The notes: generated by a model not told the origin, from the sequence alone. A stretch of DNA of 64,000 nt from Bacteroidota bacterium (GCA_030706605.1 JAUZOE010000004.1:62001-126000), one strand, 5' to 3'; counted from the stretch's first letter, positions 18,813 through 29,217 are shown. Numbers and translations: made by a program.

Positions 18813-20081
18813 ATGATTGAACCTAAACAAATTCAATACAATGATCCAATGCTATCCACAAAAAAATTAAGATCTCTTAATTTTTTTGGGATAGGCTTCC
18901 TTTTGTATAGCTTAGGGAATACATTTTCAGCTACCACCATTTTCGATATAAAGATTAGTCAGGCTATCCAAATTCCAGGATTACTTATAATGTTCACAAC
19001 ATTTTTTGGCCTTATCCAATTCAAGTTCGATAATAAATATTTAAAACTAATTTTTACTTTATATATTCTCTGGTTTATTACTTTAATATTTAGAGGACTT
19101 AATCACCTGGCTAATTATACTTTTTTGAAAAGTTTTTTATTTAATCCTTCAGTTGGGATGCTTTATTTCGCACCATTGGTATTATTATTTCCAAAAAATC
19201 TTAAGGTATTAAAAAAAATGTTTGACCTTATCATCATTTTTGGGATTTCATATATTGCTATTGATCTTTTAGCAGTTAGAGATTTGCTTAATCCGGTACG
19301 CTCAAGTTTGGAAAGTGTAGAAGTAGTGGAAACCTTTGCTAATTTAAGTTTGGCTAGTGGCTTTATGTTACTCACTTATGGGTATCATTCTAAAAAAAGA
19401 CAACTATTTTCGTTGGGCATAATGGTGATTTGCCTGTTATTAGCAATAATTAGAGCCAGAAGAGGCTTAATATTAATGAATGGTGAAATTCTATTTTTTT
19501 CCTATGTTCTACATTTAATTGATTCAAAATTAAAACTATTAATTATTTATATTTCCATACTTTTAGGATTACTGGCAATGATTTATATTAATGGTATTTA
19601 CAAACCCGAAGATAGCCGCCTATTTGGATTTATTGTTGACAGAGGCACCGAAGATACAAGAAGTGGCGTTGAACTCTATTTTTATAATGACATGAAAACC
19701 AATGACTGGATTAGAGGCAAGGGAATCGACGGGGAATATTTCTGTCCTAATATAGAAGAAGATCAGAAAACGAATTATAGGAGTGTTATAGAAACTGGGT
19801 ATTTGCAAACCATTTTAAAAGGCGGGATTATTAGTCTTGGGCTATTTCTTATTATAGCAATTCCGGCTATAATAAGAGGAATTTTTTATTCTAAAAATAT
19901 GCTTTCGAAGGCTGCAGGTATCTGGATTTTAATGTCATTGATTAATATGTACCCTGCAACAGTTAATGCATTTACTTTTCCATATTTACTTGTTTGGATA
20001 TCAATCGGTATTTGCTATTCAAAGAAACTAAGAGATTTACCCGAAGATTTTCTTAAAAAATATTTTCGAGGAATTACATAA
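18813..20081 (+). CDS. O-antigen/exopolysaccharide polymerase (Wzy-like) or ligase
   Basis: A 422-residue integral membrane protein with about ten hydrophobic segments and a long extracytoplasmic loop around residues 265-325 (YKPEDSRLFGFIVDRGTEDT...). This layout is typical of the Wzy/WaaL superfamily, and the RARRG motif (LLAIIRARRGLILM) resembles the conserved arginines of the group. As the only such protein in the cluster it most likely polymerises flipped repeat units in the periplasm. Sequence conservation in the family is low, so assignment rests on topology and context. Confidence 0.75.
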   Translation: MIEPKQIQYNDPMLSTKKLRSLNFFGIGFLLYSLGNTFSATTIFDIKISQAIQIPGLLIMFTTFFGLIQFKFDNKYLKLIFTLYILWFITLIFRGLNHLANYTFLKSFLFNPSVGMLYFAPLVLLFPKNLKVLKKMFDLIIIFGISYIAIDLLAVRDLLNPVRSSLESVEVVETFANLSLASGFMLLTYGYHSKKRQLFSLGIMVICLLLAIIRARRGLILMNGEILFFSYVLHLIDSKLKLLIIYISILLGLLAMIYINGIYKPEDSRLFGFIVDRGTEDTRSGVELYFYNDMKTNDWIRGKGIDGEYFCPNIEEDQKTNYRSVIETGYLQTILKGGIISLGLFLIIAIPAIIRGIFYSKNMLSKAAGIWILMSLINMYPATVNAFTFPYLLVWISIGICYSKKLRDLPEDFLKKYFRGIT

Positions 20082-20109
20082 TTTTTTTTATAAAATGTTA
20101 TTTTGATAA

Positions 20110-21432
20110 ATGACTTTACCAAGAGTTTTAATTTTTGGCCAGCCTTTTAACCGAAATTCAGGTGGAGGTATTACTTTGTCCAACCTTTTTAATGGTTGGG
20201 AAAAAGATAAAATTGCTGTCGCATGCACAGGTCACATGACCAATAATTTAACCACAGATATTTGTAATCATTACTACCAGTTAGGAAACAAAGAACAAAA
20301 ATGGGTATTCCCATTTAATAAATTTCAAAAAAAATTTGAATCCGGAGTTTTAAAAATTACTAATAATGCTCAAGAGTTTAATCAAATTCCTTCCAAACCA
20401 GGCATTAGAAAAAGATTTGTTGATCAAATATTTTATCCTTCGCTAAGATATTTCGGACTATTTTATAACATTTCATCAATAAAGCTTTCTAATGAATTTT
20501 GCCGATGGCTTAATGAATTTAAACCAGATATACTTTATGTACAGGTTTCGGAAAGAGATGCAATTTTATTTGCACAGGCACTTCAATCTTTTCTAAAAAT
20601 ACCTATGATCATTCATATTATGGATGATTGGCCCACAACAATTAGTTCAAAAGGAATTTTTAAAAATTATTGGCGCAAAAAAATTGATAAGGAATTCAGG
20701 GAATTGTTAAACAGGGCCTCTTTATTGATGAGTATCAGCGATGCTATGGCCTCTGAATATAAAGACAGGTATGGTAAAAAGTTTATTACTTTTCACAACC
20801 CAATCAATATTGAGTTTTGGAAACAGCAACAGAGGAATCATTATGATTTAAATAACCCGCCTTCAATTTTATATGCTGGGAGAATTGGAATAGGAATAGA
20901 AACCTCTTTGGAATTAATTGCAAGATCTATACATAATGTTAATAAAGAACTTAGAATATCAATAAAATTCATTTTACAAACTCAGGATAAGCTAACATGG
21001 TTTAATCAATACAATTTTGTAGAACACAGACCTTTTGTATCTTATATCGAATTACCAAAAAAATTTTCAGAAGCAGATTTACTCATTTTACCTTATGATT
21101 TTTCAAAAAAATCAATAGACTTCATAAGGTATTCTATGCCAACAAAAGCTCCTGAATACATGATAAGTGGAACACCAATATTGATTTTTGCGCCAGAAAT
21201 GACAGCAATTGTAAAGTATGCTCAAAAATTAAAATGGGCAAAAGTGGTTACTCAAAAAAATACTAAAGAATTAGAAGAGGCTATTAAATTTTTACTCCAA
21301 AATAAAATTGAAAGAACCACTTTAGCCAATAATGCAAAACAAATTGCAGAAAAAAATCACGATTCTATTATTATTACCAATAATTTCAGGAAAGTAATCT
21401 GCGATTTAACAAATGGAGAGTTTGCCAATTAG
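20110..21432 (+). CDS. glycosyltransferase, GT-B fold (GT4-like)
   Basis: The 440-residue protein starts with LPRVLIFGQPFNRNSGGGIT, a glycine-rich N-terminal loop of GT-B enzymes. The middle has HIMDDWPTTISSKGIF, and the donor half shows SILYAGRIGIGIETSLELIA and MPTKAPEYMISGTPILIFAPE. The usual EX7E pair is degenerate. It overlaps the next glycosyltransferase gene by 20 bases, which indicates co-translation. Substrate unknown. Confidence 0.75.
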   Translation: MTLPRVLIFGQPFNRNSGGGITLSNLFNGWEKDKIAVACTGHMTNNLTTDICNHYYQLGNKEQKWVFPFNKFQKKFESGVLKITNNAQEFNQIPSKPGIRKRFVDQIFYPSLRYFGLFYNISSIKLSNEFCRWLNEFKPDILYVQVSERDAILFAQALQSFLKIPMIIHIMDDWPTTISSKGIFKNYWRKKIDKEFRELLNRASLLMSISDAMASEYKDRYGKKFITFHNPINIEFWKQQQRNHYDLNNPPSILYAGRIGIGIETSLELIARSIHNVNKELRISIKFILQTQDKLTWFNQYNFVEHRPFVSYIELPKKFSEADLLILPYDFSKKSIDFIRYSMPTKAPEYMISGTPILIFAPEMTAIVKYAQKLKWAKVVTQKNTKELEEAIKFLLQNKIERTTLANNAKQIAEKNHDSIIITNNFRKVICDLTNGEFAN

Positions 21433-22654
21433 CAATAATATAAATAACAATAAACCTATCAGAAACGAACTAATTATAAAATTGAATCCCGTTCCCAATG
21501 TTGTCTTAGTAGGTGTCTCTTATTTCGATGGTATGGCCTCGTCTACAAGGGTGAGAAATTTACTAGATCCGTTAGTACATAAAAATTACATTAAAGTCTC
21601 TAACCTTATTTACCAAAAAGATGCAAACGGACTTACTGGGAAAAAAGGCGAATTAAAAAACATATCATACGAAGTCATTGGGTTCGGAAGGTCTAACCCA
21701 TTTTCAATTATTTCATTTCTTTTGAATGGAATTCGATTCCTTAACAAAAATAAATCCCACACGCAAAAAAATATATTATATAATTATGATCAACCAGATC
21801 TAAAAAATATTCTTTTTATTCTCTATGCCCGATTAATTGGTTTTAAAGTCATTTTAGATATCATTGAGGATAATAGATTTTATACTAAATTTCCACGCTT
21901 ACTTACAAAAATAAAAATAAAAAGTTCTGTTTTTTTTATAAAACATGTAAATCTTTTTGCAGATGGCATTATTTCTATATCTAACCACCTACAAAAAGAA
22001 ATGGAAAAAATAAGTAAAGATAAAATCCCTGTTTTTCTAATACCCATTACAGTTGATCTAAATAGATTTAAAAAAAATACATACGCGGTTCCGAAAAATT
22101 TTAAAATATTTTATGGAGGTTCTTTCGGTGAAAAGGACGGCTTGGAATACCTGATAGCAGCATTTGAAAATATTTTTATACAATTTAAAAATGTGACTCT
22201 CCTTTTTACAGGTAGAGGAGCCGATCATGATATGAAACGTATTTATCAATTAATTGAAAATTCACCTGCGAAAGAAAATATTTTATTTATGGGATTCCTG
22301 GAAAGCGATGAATATTATAATTTGATAAATGAATGCGATATATTTTGCATGACGAGAGTAAATTCAAAGTTTGCAAATGCCGGTTTCCCTTTTAAACTTG
22401 GAGAATTCTTAGCTACAGGTAAAGCAGTAATTGCAACTAATGTTGGCGATGTTAATAAATATATACAAAATCAAGAAAATGCACAATTAATAATACCCTC
22501 ATCCGTTGAAGAAATTACTAAGGCTTTGCTTTATTTACTAAAAAATCCTGAACAAATAACTATCATGGGTACAAAAGGAAGAAAAACTGCAGAGAATTAT
22601 TTCGATTCCGAAAAAATAAGCATGGAATTATTTTCCATTTTTAATAGCATATAA
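21413..22654 (+). CDS. glycosyltransferase, GT4-like
   Basis: The 413-residue protein opens after a short tail with VVLVGVSYFDGMASSTRV. The donor domain contains KIFYGGSFGEKDGLEYLIAA and FPFKLGEFLATGKAVIATN plus VGDVNKYI, the usual GT4 nucleotide-sugar binding region. Its start lies inside the preceding gene. The two glycosyltransferases are probably made together and act in successive steps of repeat assembly. Confidence 0.8.
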   Translation: MESLPISNNINNNKPIRNELIIKLNPVPNVVLVGVSYFDGMASSTRVRNLLDPLVHKNYIKVSNLIYQKDANGLTGKKGELKNISYEVIGFGRSNPFSIISFLLNGIRFLNKNKSHTQKNILYNYDQPDLKNILFILYARLIGFKVILDIIEDNRFYTKFPRLLTKIKIKSSVFFIKHVNLFADGIISISNHLQKEMEKISKDKIPVFLIPITVDLNRFKKNTYAVPKNFKIFYGGSFGEKDGLEYLIAAFENIFIQFKNVTLLFTGRGADHDMKRIYQLIENSPAKENILFMGFLESDEYYNLINECDIFCMTRVNSKFANAGFPFKLGEFLATGKAVIATNVGDVNKYIQNQENAQLIIPSSVEEITKALLYLLKNPEQITIMGTKGRKTAENYFDSEKISMELFSIFNSI

Positions 22655-22742
22655 TTTTTTAATTTAAAATAAAATTAATAAGTACCCGGGATTACTTATA
22701 TTTTTTCCCGAGTGAATTTAAAAAGATCCCGACAAAGTAATA

Positions 22743-23762
22743 ATGAAAACGATAAAATTAGGAATTATTAATTCATCCCCCTTCACAACTTCTTACGGAG
22801 GAGTTGGGCCATTTATAAAAAACCTTGATCCTTTTTTAAGGGATGCTTTCGAAGTCACTTATATTACTTTGCCATCTCATCTTCATGATTTAAAGTTTTT
22901 CCCCAGGAGGCTAACTTTTCTTTTGTATTTATTATTTAAGATCAAAAGTTTTAAAAAATATGATGTTCTACTTTCCCATGTTCCCGAAGGTTCCTATATT
23001 ATTTCTTTCACTAAAACGCCATTGGTACATATATTTCACGGAAACTTTAATGCAATGACCCAATCCCGATTTTGGTATGGCAAATATTTTAAACCTATTT
23101 TTGATTCATTTGAAAAAAGAATATTAAAAAAAGCGAAATTAAAATATACAGTTGGCACCGAAAGGGCAGATGTTCCAAAAATTTTGAATCCTGTTTATCA
23201 TTCAATAAGTGTAAAATCCTTAGAAACACGGTCGGGATTTATATTTGCAGGACGCCTGGAAAAAATCAAAAATATTGATAAGATTCTTAAAATTTATTCT
23301 CAATTGGATAAAGAAATAGTCAGGGATAATTTGCTTTATATAGCAGGCGCCGGCACCCAGGAAACAATTTTGAAGCAATTAGCCATTGAACTAAACTTAT
23401 CTGATAATATCATTTTTACAGGAGAAATCTCTAATAATGAAATGATAGAATTTGTTTCCAAAAAAAGAATTTCACTAATGGCCTCTTCCCAGGAAGGTTT
23501 ACCTATGGCTATTGCAGAAAGCTTATCTGTTGGCATCCCTGTAATTACAACAAATACCGGCGATATCCCAAGGGCTATAAAGGATAATTACAATGGGCAT
23601 TTATTACCAATAGAGTTTGATTTTAATGATTACATTGATAAAATAAAAAACATATTAACCAATTATGAGTTGTTCGCTTCTAATGCTTTAAAATCTTCTG
23701 AAATATTTAGAGCAGAAAATGTAGCCAATAAATTAATCCATGATATTCAAAGTGTAATATAA
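22743..23762 (+). CDS. glycosyltransferase, GT4 family
   Basis: A compact 339-residue GT-B enzyme. Recognisable elements are TSYGGVGPFIKNL (acceptor loop), FIFAGRLEKIKNIDKILKIY (start of the donor domain) and ASSQEGLPMAIAESLSVGIP with TNTGDIP, which contains the EX7E catalytic pair. It ends three bases before the next glycosyltransferase gene, consistent with one operon. Confidence 0.85.
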   Translation: MKTIKLGIINSSPFTTSYGGVGPFIKNLDPFLRDAFEVTYITLPSHLHDLKFFPRRLTFLLYLLFKIKSFKKYDVLLSHVPEGSYIISFTKTPLVHIFHGNFNAMTQSRFWYGKYFKPIFDSFEKRILKKAKLKYTVGTERADVPKILNPVYHSISVKSLETRSGFIFAGRLEKIKNIDKILKIYSQLDKEIVRDNLLYIAGAGTQETILKQLAIELNLSDNIIFTGEISNNEMIEFVSKKRISLMASSQEGLPMAIAESLSVGIPVITTNTGDIPRAIKDNYNGHLLPIEFDFNDYIDKIKNILTNYELFASNALKSSEIFRAENVANKLIHDIQSVI

Positions 23763-23765
23763 GAT

Positions 23766-24929
23766 ATGAATAAAAAAAGAATCTGCATTGATATTTCTAA
23801 CGTAATACCGGGTAAAGGTGGGTCAGGTGGCGGAATTGCTACTTATGCTTTAAATTTAATTAAAGGTCTTAACCAATTTAACAATATAAATGAATTTGAA
23901 ATTTATTGCTTAAAACATCCTGATTTCAAAGGATTTGATAATTGCAACAATATTAAAATAATAGATATTGCAATAAAAAATAAAAAGATTTTAAACAGAA
24001 TTTATTGGACACATATATATCTTCCTTTATACTGTGTCAGGAATAAGATCCAAATATTACACAGGGTAACCCCTGAATTGCCTTTAATAAAGGTTTGTAA
24101 ATATGTATGCACATTACATGATTTAATGTTTGATTTCTATCTTTCACACCCCGAAATAAAAAAATTTTTAAACAAGAAGGACTTAATTAAGTACCACCTT
24201 TTCTCAATGATAGCAAAACATGCTGCGGGGATAAGTGATGCTACAATAGTCCCCACTCATTCTATCAAAAAGGAACTGGCTAAAAATTATAAAATTAAAA
24301 GTAAAAAAATAACAGTTACTTATTTAGCTGCTGAAAAAAGAAAGGATATAGAAAAAAGGATCACTAAAAGAAAAATAGATAAATTACATATAGGAGTAAT
24401 TGCCGGCTTCTATCCTCATAAGGGCCACAAAAAGGTAATGGAATTAGCCAATAAATTTATAGCATCGGGTTTTACTAATTTCAAAATCAGTTTTAGAGGC
24501 AATCCTGCATTTCCTGGCTATATCAGCGAAATACAATCTTTAAAAGAAAGGCTTAATCTAAATGATTATATTTTTATAGTTCCCTATGAACAGAAAGCAA
24601 GTTTGAAGGAAATTTATTCAGAATTCGATGTAACCCTTCTTCTATCAGAATATGAAGGATTTGGGTTACCAGTATTAGAAGCACAAGCTTATAATCTGCC
24701 CGTTTTTTGTTCCGATATCCCCGTCTTTAAAGAAATACTCGGAGACTCTGCATGTTATATTCAAGATAATGCGGATATAACTACAGTTAAAAAGATAATT
24801 ACAGATTTACAGGATGATAATTTATTAGCGTCACTCTCAGAACTTGGAGAAATTAATCTAAACAAATATTCGTGGGAAAAGATGAATATTGAAACCATCA
24901 GTTTGTATCAAAATTTAGTAAAAAATTAA
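23766..24929 (+). CDS. glycosyltransferase, GT4 family (mannosyltransferase-like)
   Basis: The 387-residue protein has GKGGSGGGIATYALNLI at the N-terminus, a central CTLHDLMFDFYLSHP, and the donor motif EYEGFGLPVLEAQAYNLPVF followed by CSDIPVFKEILGDSACYI. That last combination is typical of WbaZ/MtfB-like mannosyl- or related GT4 transferases, which would agree with GDP-sugar chemistry from gmd. The donor assignment is inference only. Confidence 0.85.
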   Translation: MNKKRICIDISNVIPGKGGSGGGIATYALNLIKGLNQFNNINEFEIYCLKHPDFKGFDNCNNIKIIDIAIKNKKILNRIYWTHIYLPLYCVRNKIQILHRVTPELPLIKVCKYVCTLHDLMFDFYLSHPEIKKFLNKKDLIKYHLFSMIAKHAAGISDATIVPTHSIKKELAKNYKIKSKKITVTYLAAEKRKDIEKRITKRKIDKLHIGVIAGFYPHKGHKKVMELANKFIASGFTNFKISFRGNPAFPGYISEIQSLKERLNLNDYIFIVPYEQKASLKEIYSEFDVTLLLSEYEGFGLPVLEAQAYNLPVFCSDIPVFKEILGDSACYIQDNADITTVKKIITDLQDDNLLASLSELGEINLNKYSWEKMNIETISLYQNLVKN

Positions 24930-24950
24930 AACTGAATACTAAACAAAGAA

Positions 24951-26090
24951 ATGAAAAACATATTAATTACAGGTGGTGCAGGTTTTATAGGTTCCCATTT
25001 GTCATGGAAACTGATCAATCTTGGATTTAAGGTTACTATATTGGATAATTTATCTCCACAGATTCATGGTGATAATCCGGAAAAAAACTCATTTACTTTA
25101 AAATCTGCATTAAAAGCAGGTGCTCATTTTATTGAAGGCACAGTTACTAACAAAAAGGATTGGATAAAGGCATTAGAGGGGCAGGATGCTGTTATTCATC
25201 TTGCAGCCGAAACCGGGACTGGGCAATCGATGTATGAAATTCAAAAATATGTTGATGTCAATATAGGAGGAACCGCTACATTCCTGGATTTGCTGGCAAA
25301 TAACGAGCATACAATAAAAAAAATAATAGTAGCTTCTTCCCGGGCTATTTATGGAGAGGGTAAATATACCTGTAGTATCCATGGCTATGTTTATCCTAAA
25401 GCAAGGGCAGATGCAGATATGAAGAAAAAAGATTTTGAATGCAAATGCCCGGTTTGTGGGAGTGCTTTAGAATTAATGGCAACAGATGAAGATTCTAAAA
25501 TACACCCAACTTCTCTTTATGGCCTTACAAAACAAGCGCAGGAAGAGATGGTATTACTGATGGGAAAATCTCTGGGTATTCCCTCAGTTGCCTTTCGTTA
25601 CCAAAATGTCTATGGTCCCGGTCAGTCATTGTCTAATCCATACACCGGAATTTTATCCATTTTTAGTACTCAAATAAAAAATAATAATAACCTCAATATT
25701 TTTGAAGATGGTAAAGAGAGCAGGGATTTTGTATATATTGATGATGTAGTTAATGCAACTGTTTTGGGCTTGATAAAGGAAGAAGTCAATTTTGAAGTAT
25801 TCAATGTAGGGGCTGATGAACCCATAAATGTATTGACCGTTGCTGAACTTTTAAGGAAAAATTATAATTCAAAAATCGAGATTAACATTTCCGGTAATTA
25901 TCGTTTAGGGGATATCAGGCATAATTATGCCGATTTAACTAAAATTAAAAAACTTTTGGATTATACGCCTCAATTTCCATTTGAGCAAGGCATCCAAAAA
26001 TTTTGCAATTGGGTGAATGAACAGGAGGTTCAGGAAGATAAATACCAGGACTCAATTAATGAAATGAAACTAAAAGGGCTTTATAAATAA
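24951..26090 (+). CDS. NAD-dependent sugar epimerase/dehydratase with a cysteine insert
   Basis: The 379-residue extended SDR protein has ITGGAGFIGSHLSWKL for NAD binding, ASSRAIYGEG and the active-site YGLTK in SLYGLTKQAQEEM. Between them is an insert with four cysteines or Cys/His (CSIHGYVYP ... CKCPVCGSALELM), likely a zinc knuckle. This arrangement recalls dTDP-L-rhamnose 4-epimerase-type proteins (WbiB-like). It would act on a nucleotide sugar for the polymer, but no rhamnose synthesis genes are present in the window, so the true substrate is open. Confidence 0.82.
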   Translation: MKNILITGGAGFIGSHLSWKLINLGFKVTILDNLSPQIHGDNPEKNSFTLKSALKAGAHFIEGTVTNKKDWIKALEGQDAVIHLAAETGTGQSMYEIQKYVDVNIGGTATFLDLLANNEHTIKKIIVASSRAIYGEGKYTCSIHGYVYPKARADADMKKKDFECKCPVCGSALELMATDEDSKIHPTSLYGLTKQAQEEMVLLMGKSLGIPSVAFRYQNVYGPGQSLSNPYTGILSIFSTQIKNNNNLNIFEDGKESRDFVYIDDVVNATVLGLIKEEVNFEVFNVGADEPINVLTVAELLRKNYNSKIEINISGNYRLGDIRHNYADLTKIKKLLDYTPQFPFEQGIQKFCNWVNEQEVQEDKYQDSINEMKLKGLYK

Positions 26091-26210
26091 TGCCAAAAAA
26101 TATTTTCTCCTATCTAATTATCAATACACTCATAGTTCCCCATATCACTTTAAAAACCTAATGCTATAAAACCATATCTTAAATAATAAACTAACTTCCA
26201 TTACTGTTAC

Positions 26211-27179
26211 ATGAAAATTGAAAAAGCTCAAAAAACTTGTTTATTAATTGCCCCCATGTCATTCTATTCCTATTCTGAGTATTTAAAAAACACTTTAATT
26301 TTACGCGGGTACAATGTAACAGTCAGCAATGATGAATACCCAGCTAATAATATTGGAAAAATAATGGGAAAGCTCCGTATCCCTTTACTGATGTACCTTA
26401 CCGGCAAAAAAATTAAGCAACAATATCTTCAAGGAAAGAAATACAATTTAGTACTCATCATTAAAGGAAGGGGAATAAGCACTGAACTAATAAAACAATT
26501 AAAAAAAGTTTCACCAAAAGTAGTCGCATACACTTACGATTCTTTCCGGTACCATGATGCGCCGATAAAATGGCTCAAATACGCTGATAAATTTTATACA
26601 TTTGATTATCTTGACAGTGAAAGGCATAACATATCGGTAATTGAACTTTTTTCCTCTTTTCCTGAAAGCCTTAATTCCAAAAAATGTACATATGAAATAT
26701 CAGTAATTACAAGAAATCATTCAGATCGCCTTAAATATATTGATTGTGTACTTTCAAATCTGAATGTGGAAAAAAAATTTGTTTACATCTTTGAACAAAA
26801 CATTTTCACTTTTATCCAAAACTTTATTAAAAACCCCATGCTTTATTTTAAATTCAGAAAGCATATTTCATTCAAATCACTACCTTATGATGAGTATACC
26901 AAAGCCTTACATGAGTCAAATTTTACAATAGATTTTGCTCATCCCAGCCAATCAGGTATAACAATCAGGTGTTTTGAAGCGTTAAGTTCCGGGACCAAAA
27001 TTATAACCAATAATCCATTTGTTTCCAGATATAAATATTTTAATGAAACCAATACAATTATATATAACAACACTACTGATCCGGAAAGTTTAAGAAGTCG
27101 ATTTACCCAGATAGCAAACAACATACCAGGGAAACACAATAGAACTATAAGTGACTTTATTGAGGACCTTATATCTTAA
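26211..27179 (+). CDS. CgeB-like glycosyltransferase family protein
   Basis: The 322-residue protein shows weak GT-B features: KTCLLIAPMSFYSYSEYLK at the start, VVAYTYDSFRYHDAPIKW in the middle, and HPSQSGITIRCFEALSSGTK with IITNN near the end, similar to the donor region of CgeB/DUF3880-type transferases. No signal or membrane segment is present. Given its place among glycosyltransferases it probably adds a sugar, though it could be another modification enzyme. Confidence 0.6.
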   Translation: MKIEKAQKTCLLIAPMSFYSYSEYLKNTLILRGYNVTVSNDEYPANNIGKIMGKLRIPLLMYLTGKKIKQQYLQGKKYNLVLIIKGRGISTELIKQLKKVSPKVVAYTYDSFRYHDAPIKWLKYADKFYTFDYLDSERHNISVIELFSSFPESLNSKKCTYEISVITRNHSDRLKYIDCVLSNLNVEKKFVYIFEQNIFTFIQNFIKNPMLYFKFRKHISFKSLPYDEYTKALHESNFTIDFAHPSQSGITIRCFEALSSGTKIITNNPFVSRYKYFNETNTIIYNNTTDPESLRSRFTQIANNIPGKHNRTISDFIEDLIS

Positions 27180-27290
27180 TGCAGAAAATAGTTTCTTTTT
27201 AAAGTTGCTATTGGTATATAATAATAAATCCCGAACATTTTAGAGAGGGGAATAGTTTAAATAATAAAAAATGATAACAACCCATAAACA

Positions 27291-28334
27291 ATGAGTACTA
27301 ATAAATTTGAAATAAAAAAACTAAAAGGAGCCATAATTGGTTTAGGAAAAATGGGATTATCCCATGCTGCTATTGTAGGGGCAAATCCGCAAGTGAATTT
27401 TGTATCTGTTTGCGATACTTCTACATTGGTTTTGGACGCTTTTAAAAAATACACCAAAGTAAATACTTACAGTGATTACATAAAAATGCTCGATAAAGAA
27501 GTGCTCGATTTTGTAGTGATTGCAACTCCTACCAAGTTCCATTACCCAATGGTAAAATATGCTTTAGAAAAAAATATTAATGTTTTTTGTGAAAAACCTT
27601 TTAGTTTAACATCTGATGAGGGAGTTGAATTAACAGAAATAGCTAAACGAAAATCACTGATCAACCAGGTTGGATACCATAATCATTTTATAGGAACATT
27701 CAGGGAATTAAAGCGCCTGCTTCAGGAAAATGTAATTGGAGATATAGTTCATTTTACAGGTGAAGCTTATGGCCCTGTTGTTACCAAAGAAAAAGGTTCC
27801 ACATGGCGATCAAACCCTAACGAAGGAGGCGGCTGTACATCAGACTATGCTTCGCATGTAGTGAATTTGATCCAGGAGGTTGTAGGGCATCCAATAAAAA
27901 TAAACGGAACCCTGTTGAAAAGTATTTATTCCAAAGGAGTTGATGACGCAGTTTATTCCTTATTAACTCTGGATAATGGAATTAGTGGCGTATTACTTGT
28001 AAACTGGAGCGATGAAACCTATAGGAAAATGTCAACTTCAATTACATTACAAGGAAAAAAAGGAAAGATTATTTGTGATGCTACTGAAATAAAAATATAT
28101 CTCAAAGATGCCAATCAAAAAGAAGGACTTGAAAAAGGCTGGACTACAAAGTACATTACCGAATTCGCTATTCCTGTAGACTTTTACTTAAGGGGAGAAG
28201 AATATAGCGCTCAAATTGAATACTTTGTGGATAATGTTATGAATAAAAGGCAGGGCACCTATAATACATTTGAACAGGGACTCTATACCGATAAAGTAAT
28301 TGAAATTATACTTAATAACGCAAAACAAAATTAA
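27291..28334 (+). CDS. Gfo/Idh/MocA-family oxidoreductase
   Basis: The 347-residue protein opens with KGAIIGLGKMGLSHAAIVG, the NAD(P)-binding Rossmann motif. It then has CEKPFSL, the conserved EKP of the family, and a C-terminal substrate domain containing EGGGCTSDYASHVVNLI. Members oxidise or reduce sugar rings, often UDP-N-acetylhexosamines in capsule clusters (WlbA-like). It ends one base before the start of the next gene, so the two appear to form a functional pair. Confidence 0.88.
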   Translation: MSTNKFEIKKLKGAIIGLGKMGLSHAAIVGANPQVNFVSVCDTSTLVLDAFKKYTKVNTYSDYIKMLDKEVLDFVVIATPTKFHYPMVKYALEKNINVFCEKPFSLTSDEGVELTEIAKRKSLINQVGYHNHFIGTFRELKRLLQENVIGDIVHFTGEAYGPVVTKEKGSTWRSNPNEGGGCTSDYASHVVNLIQEVVGHPIKINGTLLKSIYSKGVDDAVYSLLTLDNGISGVLLVNWSDETYRKMSTSITLQGKKGKIICDATEIKIYLKDANQKEGLEKGWTTKYITEFAIPVDFYLRGEEYSAQIEYFVDNVMNKRQGTYNTFEQGLYTDKVIEIILNNAKQN

Positions 28335-28335
28335 T

Positions 28336-29214
28336 ATGGATAGAATCCTTTTTGGCGACAACCAGTTTTTTGCTGTGAATCATGCCTCTGATGAAAAGTC
28401 TAGAGCACAGGCAATCAAATTTAAAGATGATAAAGCTATTATTACAACACTGGATATTGCCAGGGAAGAAGGCCTCAATACATTTATGTGTACTACGCAT
28501 GACCGGATTGCTAATATTTGTGATTTTATAAGATCTAATCCTGAGAAATATAAAGACTATAAGATTTTTCCCTGTATGCCATATGCACACAAATATGCTA
28601 ATGCGGTAACTGAATTAGGGATAGCAGGCACTTTAAAAGAATATGTGCCGGGGAATTTTTTAGGATCCTTGTTCAAAGGAGGGGTAGCCTATTTATCAAA
28701 AGATTACCTGTCTATTATGGAATTGTTAATCGATGCGGAAATGAAGATGTTTAAAGGAATTGAGACACCGGTTATTTTCCTACAAAATGTATTAACTGAT
28801 CTGCTTTTAGGTTTAGGAATGATTGATGTATTAAAAGCATTTCATGATTATGTTGAAAAAAAATATAATGCTGAAGCAGGTTTTATTACTATGAATATGC
28901 CAATGCTTTTACAAAAATTAGAAGAAGTTGAAATTGAAAACCCAATCATTTGTTCATCTATCAACCTGGTGGGTTTCCGGATGTCGGGAGGTAAAGAATT
29001 ATATGAAAAAGTATTAAAAACGAAAAAATTAAGGGCCATTGCAATGCAGGTATTAGGAGGCGGTGCTATTCGTCCCAAAGAAGCAGTAGAATATGTGTGC
29101 AATCTTCCAAATATAGAATCAATCTTATTTGGGGCTTCTTCAAAAGCAAATATTGCACAAACTGTTAATTACATTCATGAATTTGACAATAATTCAGGCA
29201 ATAAAAAAATTTAA
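28336..29214 (+). CDS. unassigned protein with possible TIM-barrel/aldo-keto reductase-like fold
   Basis: I chose ATG at 28336, one base after the previous stop; an upstream in-frame start would overlap the oxidoreductase. The 292-residue protein begins MDRILFGDNQFFAVNHASDE. It has alternating hydrophobic strands and helices, and near the C-terminus AIAMQVLGGGAIRPKEAVEY and IESILFGASSKANI, which resemble the phosphate-binding end of aldo/keto reductase barrels. The family is not clear to me. The tight junction suggests a two-step sugar conversion with the Gfo/Idh/MocA enzyme. Confidence 0.6.
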   Translation: MDRILFGDNQFFAVNHASDEKSRAQAIKFKDDKAIITTLDIAREEGLNTFMCTTHDRIANICDFIRSNPEKYKDYKIFPCMPYAHKYANAVTELGIAGTLKEYVPGNFLGSLFKGGVAYLSKDYLSIMELLIDAEMKMFKGIETPVIFLQNVLTDLLLGLGMIDVLKAFHDYVEKKYNAEAGFITMNMPMLLQKLEEVEIENPIICSSINLVGFRMSGGKELYEKVLKTKKLRAIAMQVLGGGAIRPKEAVEYVCNLPNIESILFGASSKANIAQTVNYIHEFDNNSGNKKI

Positions 29215-29217
29215 AGT

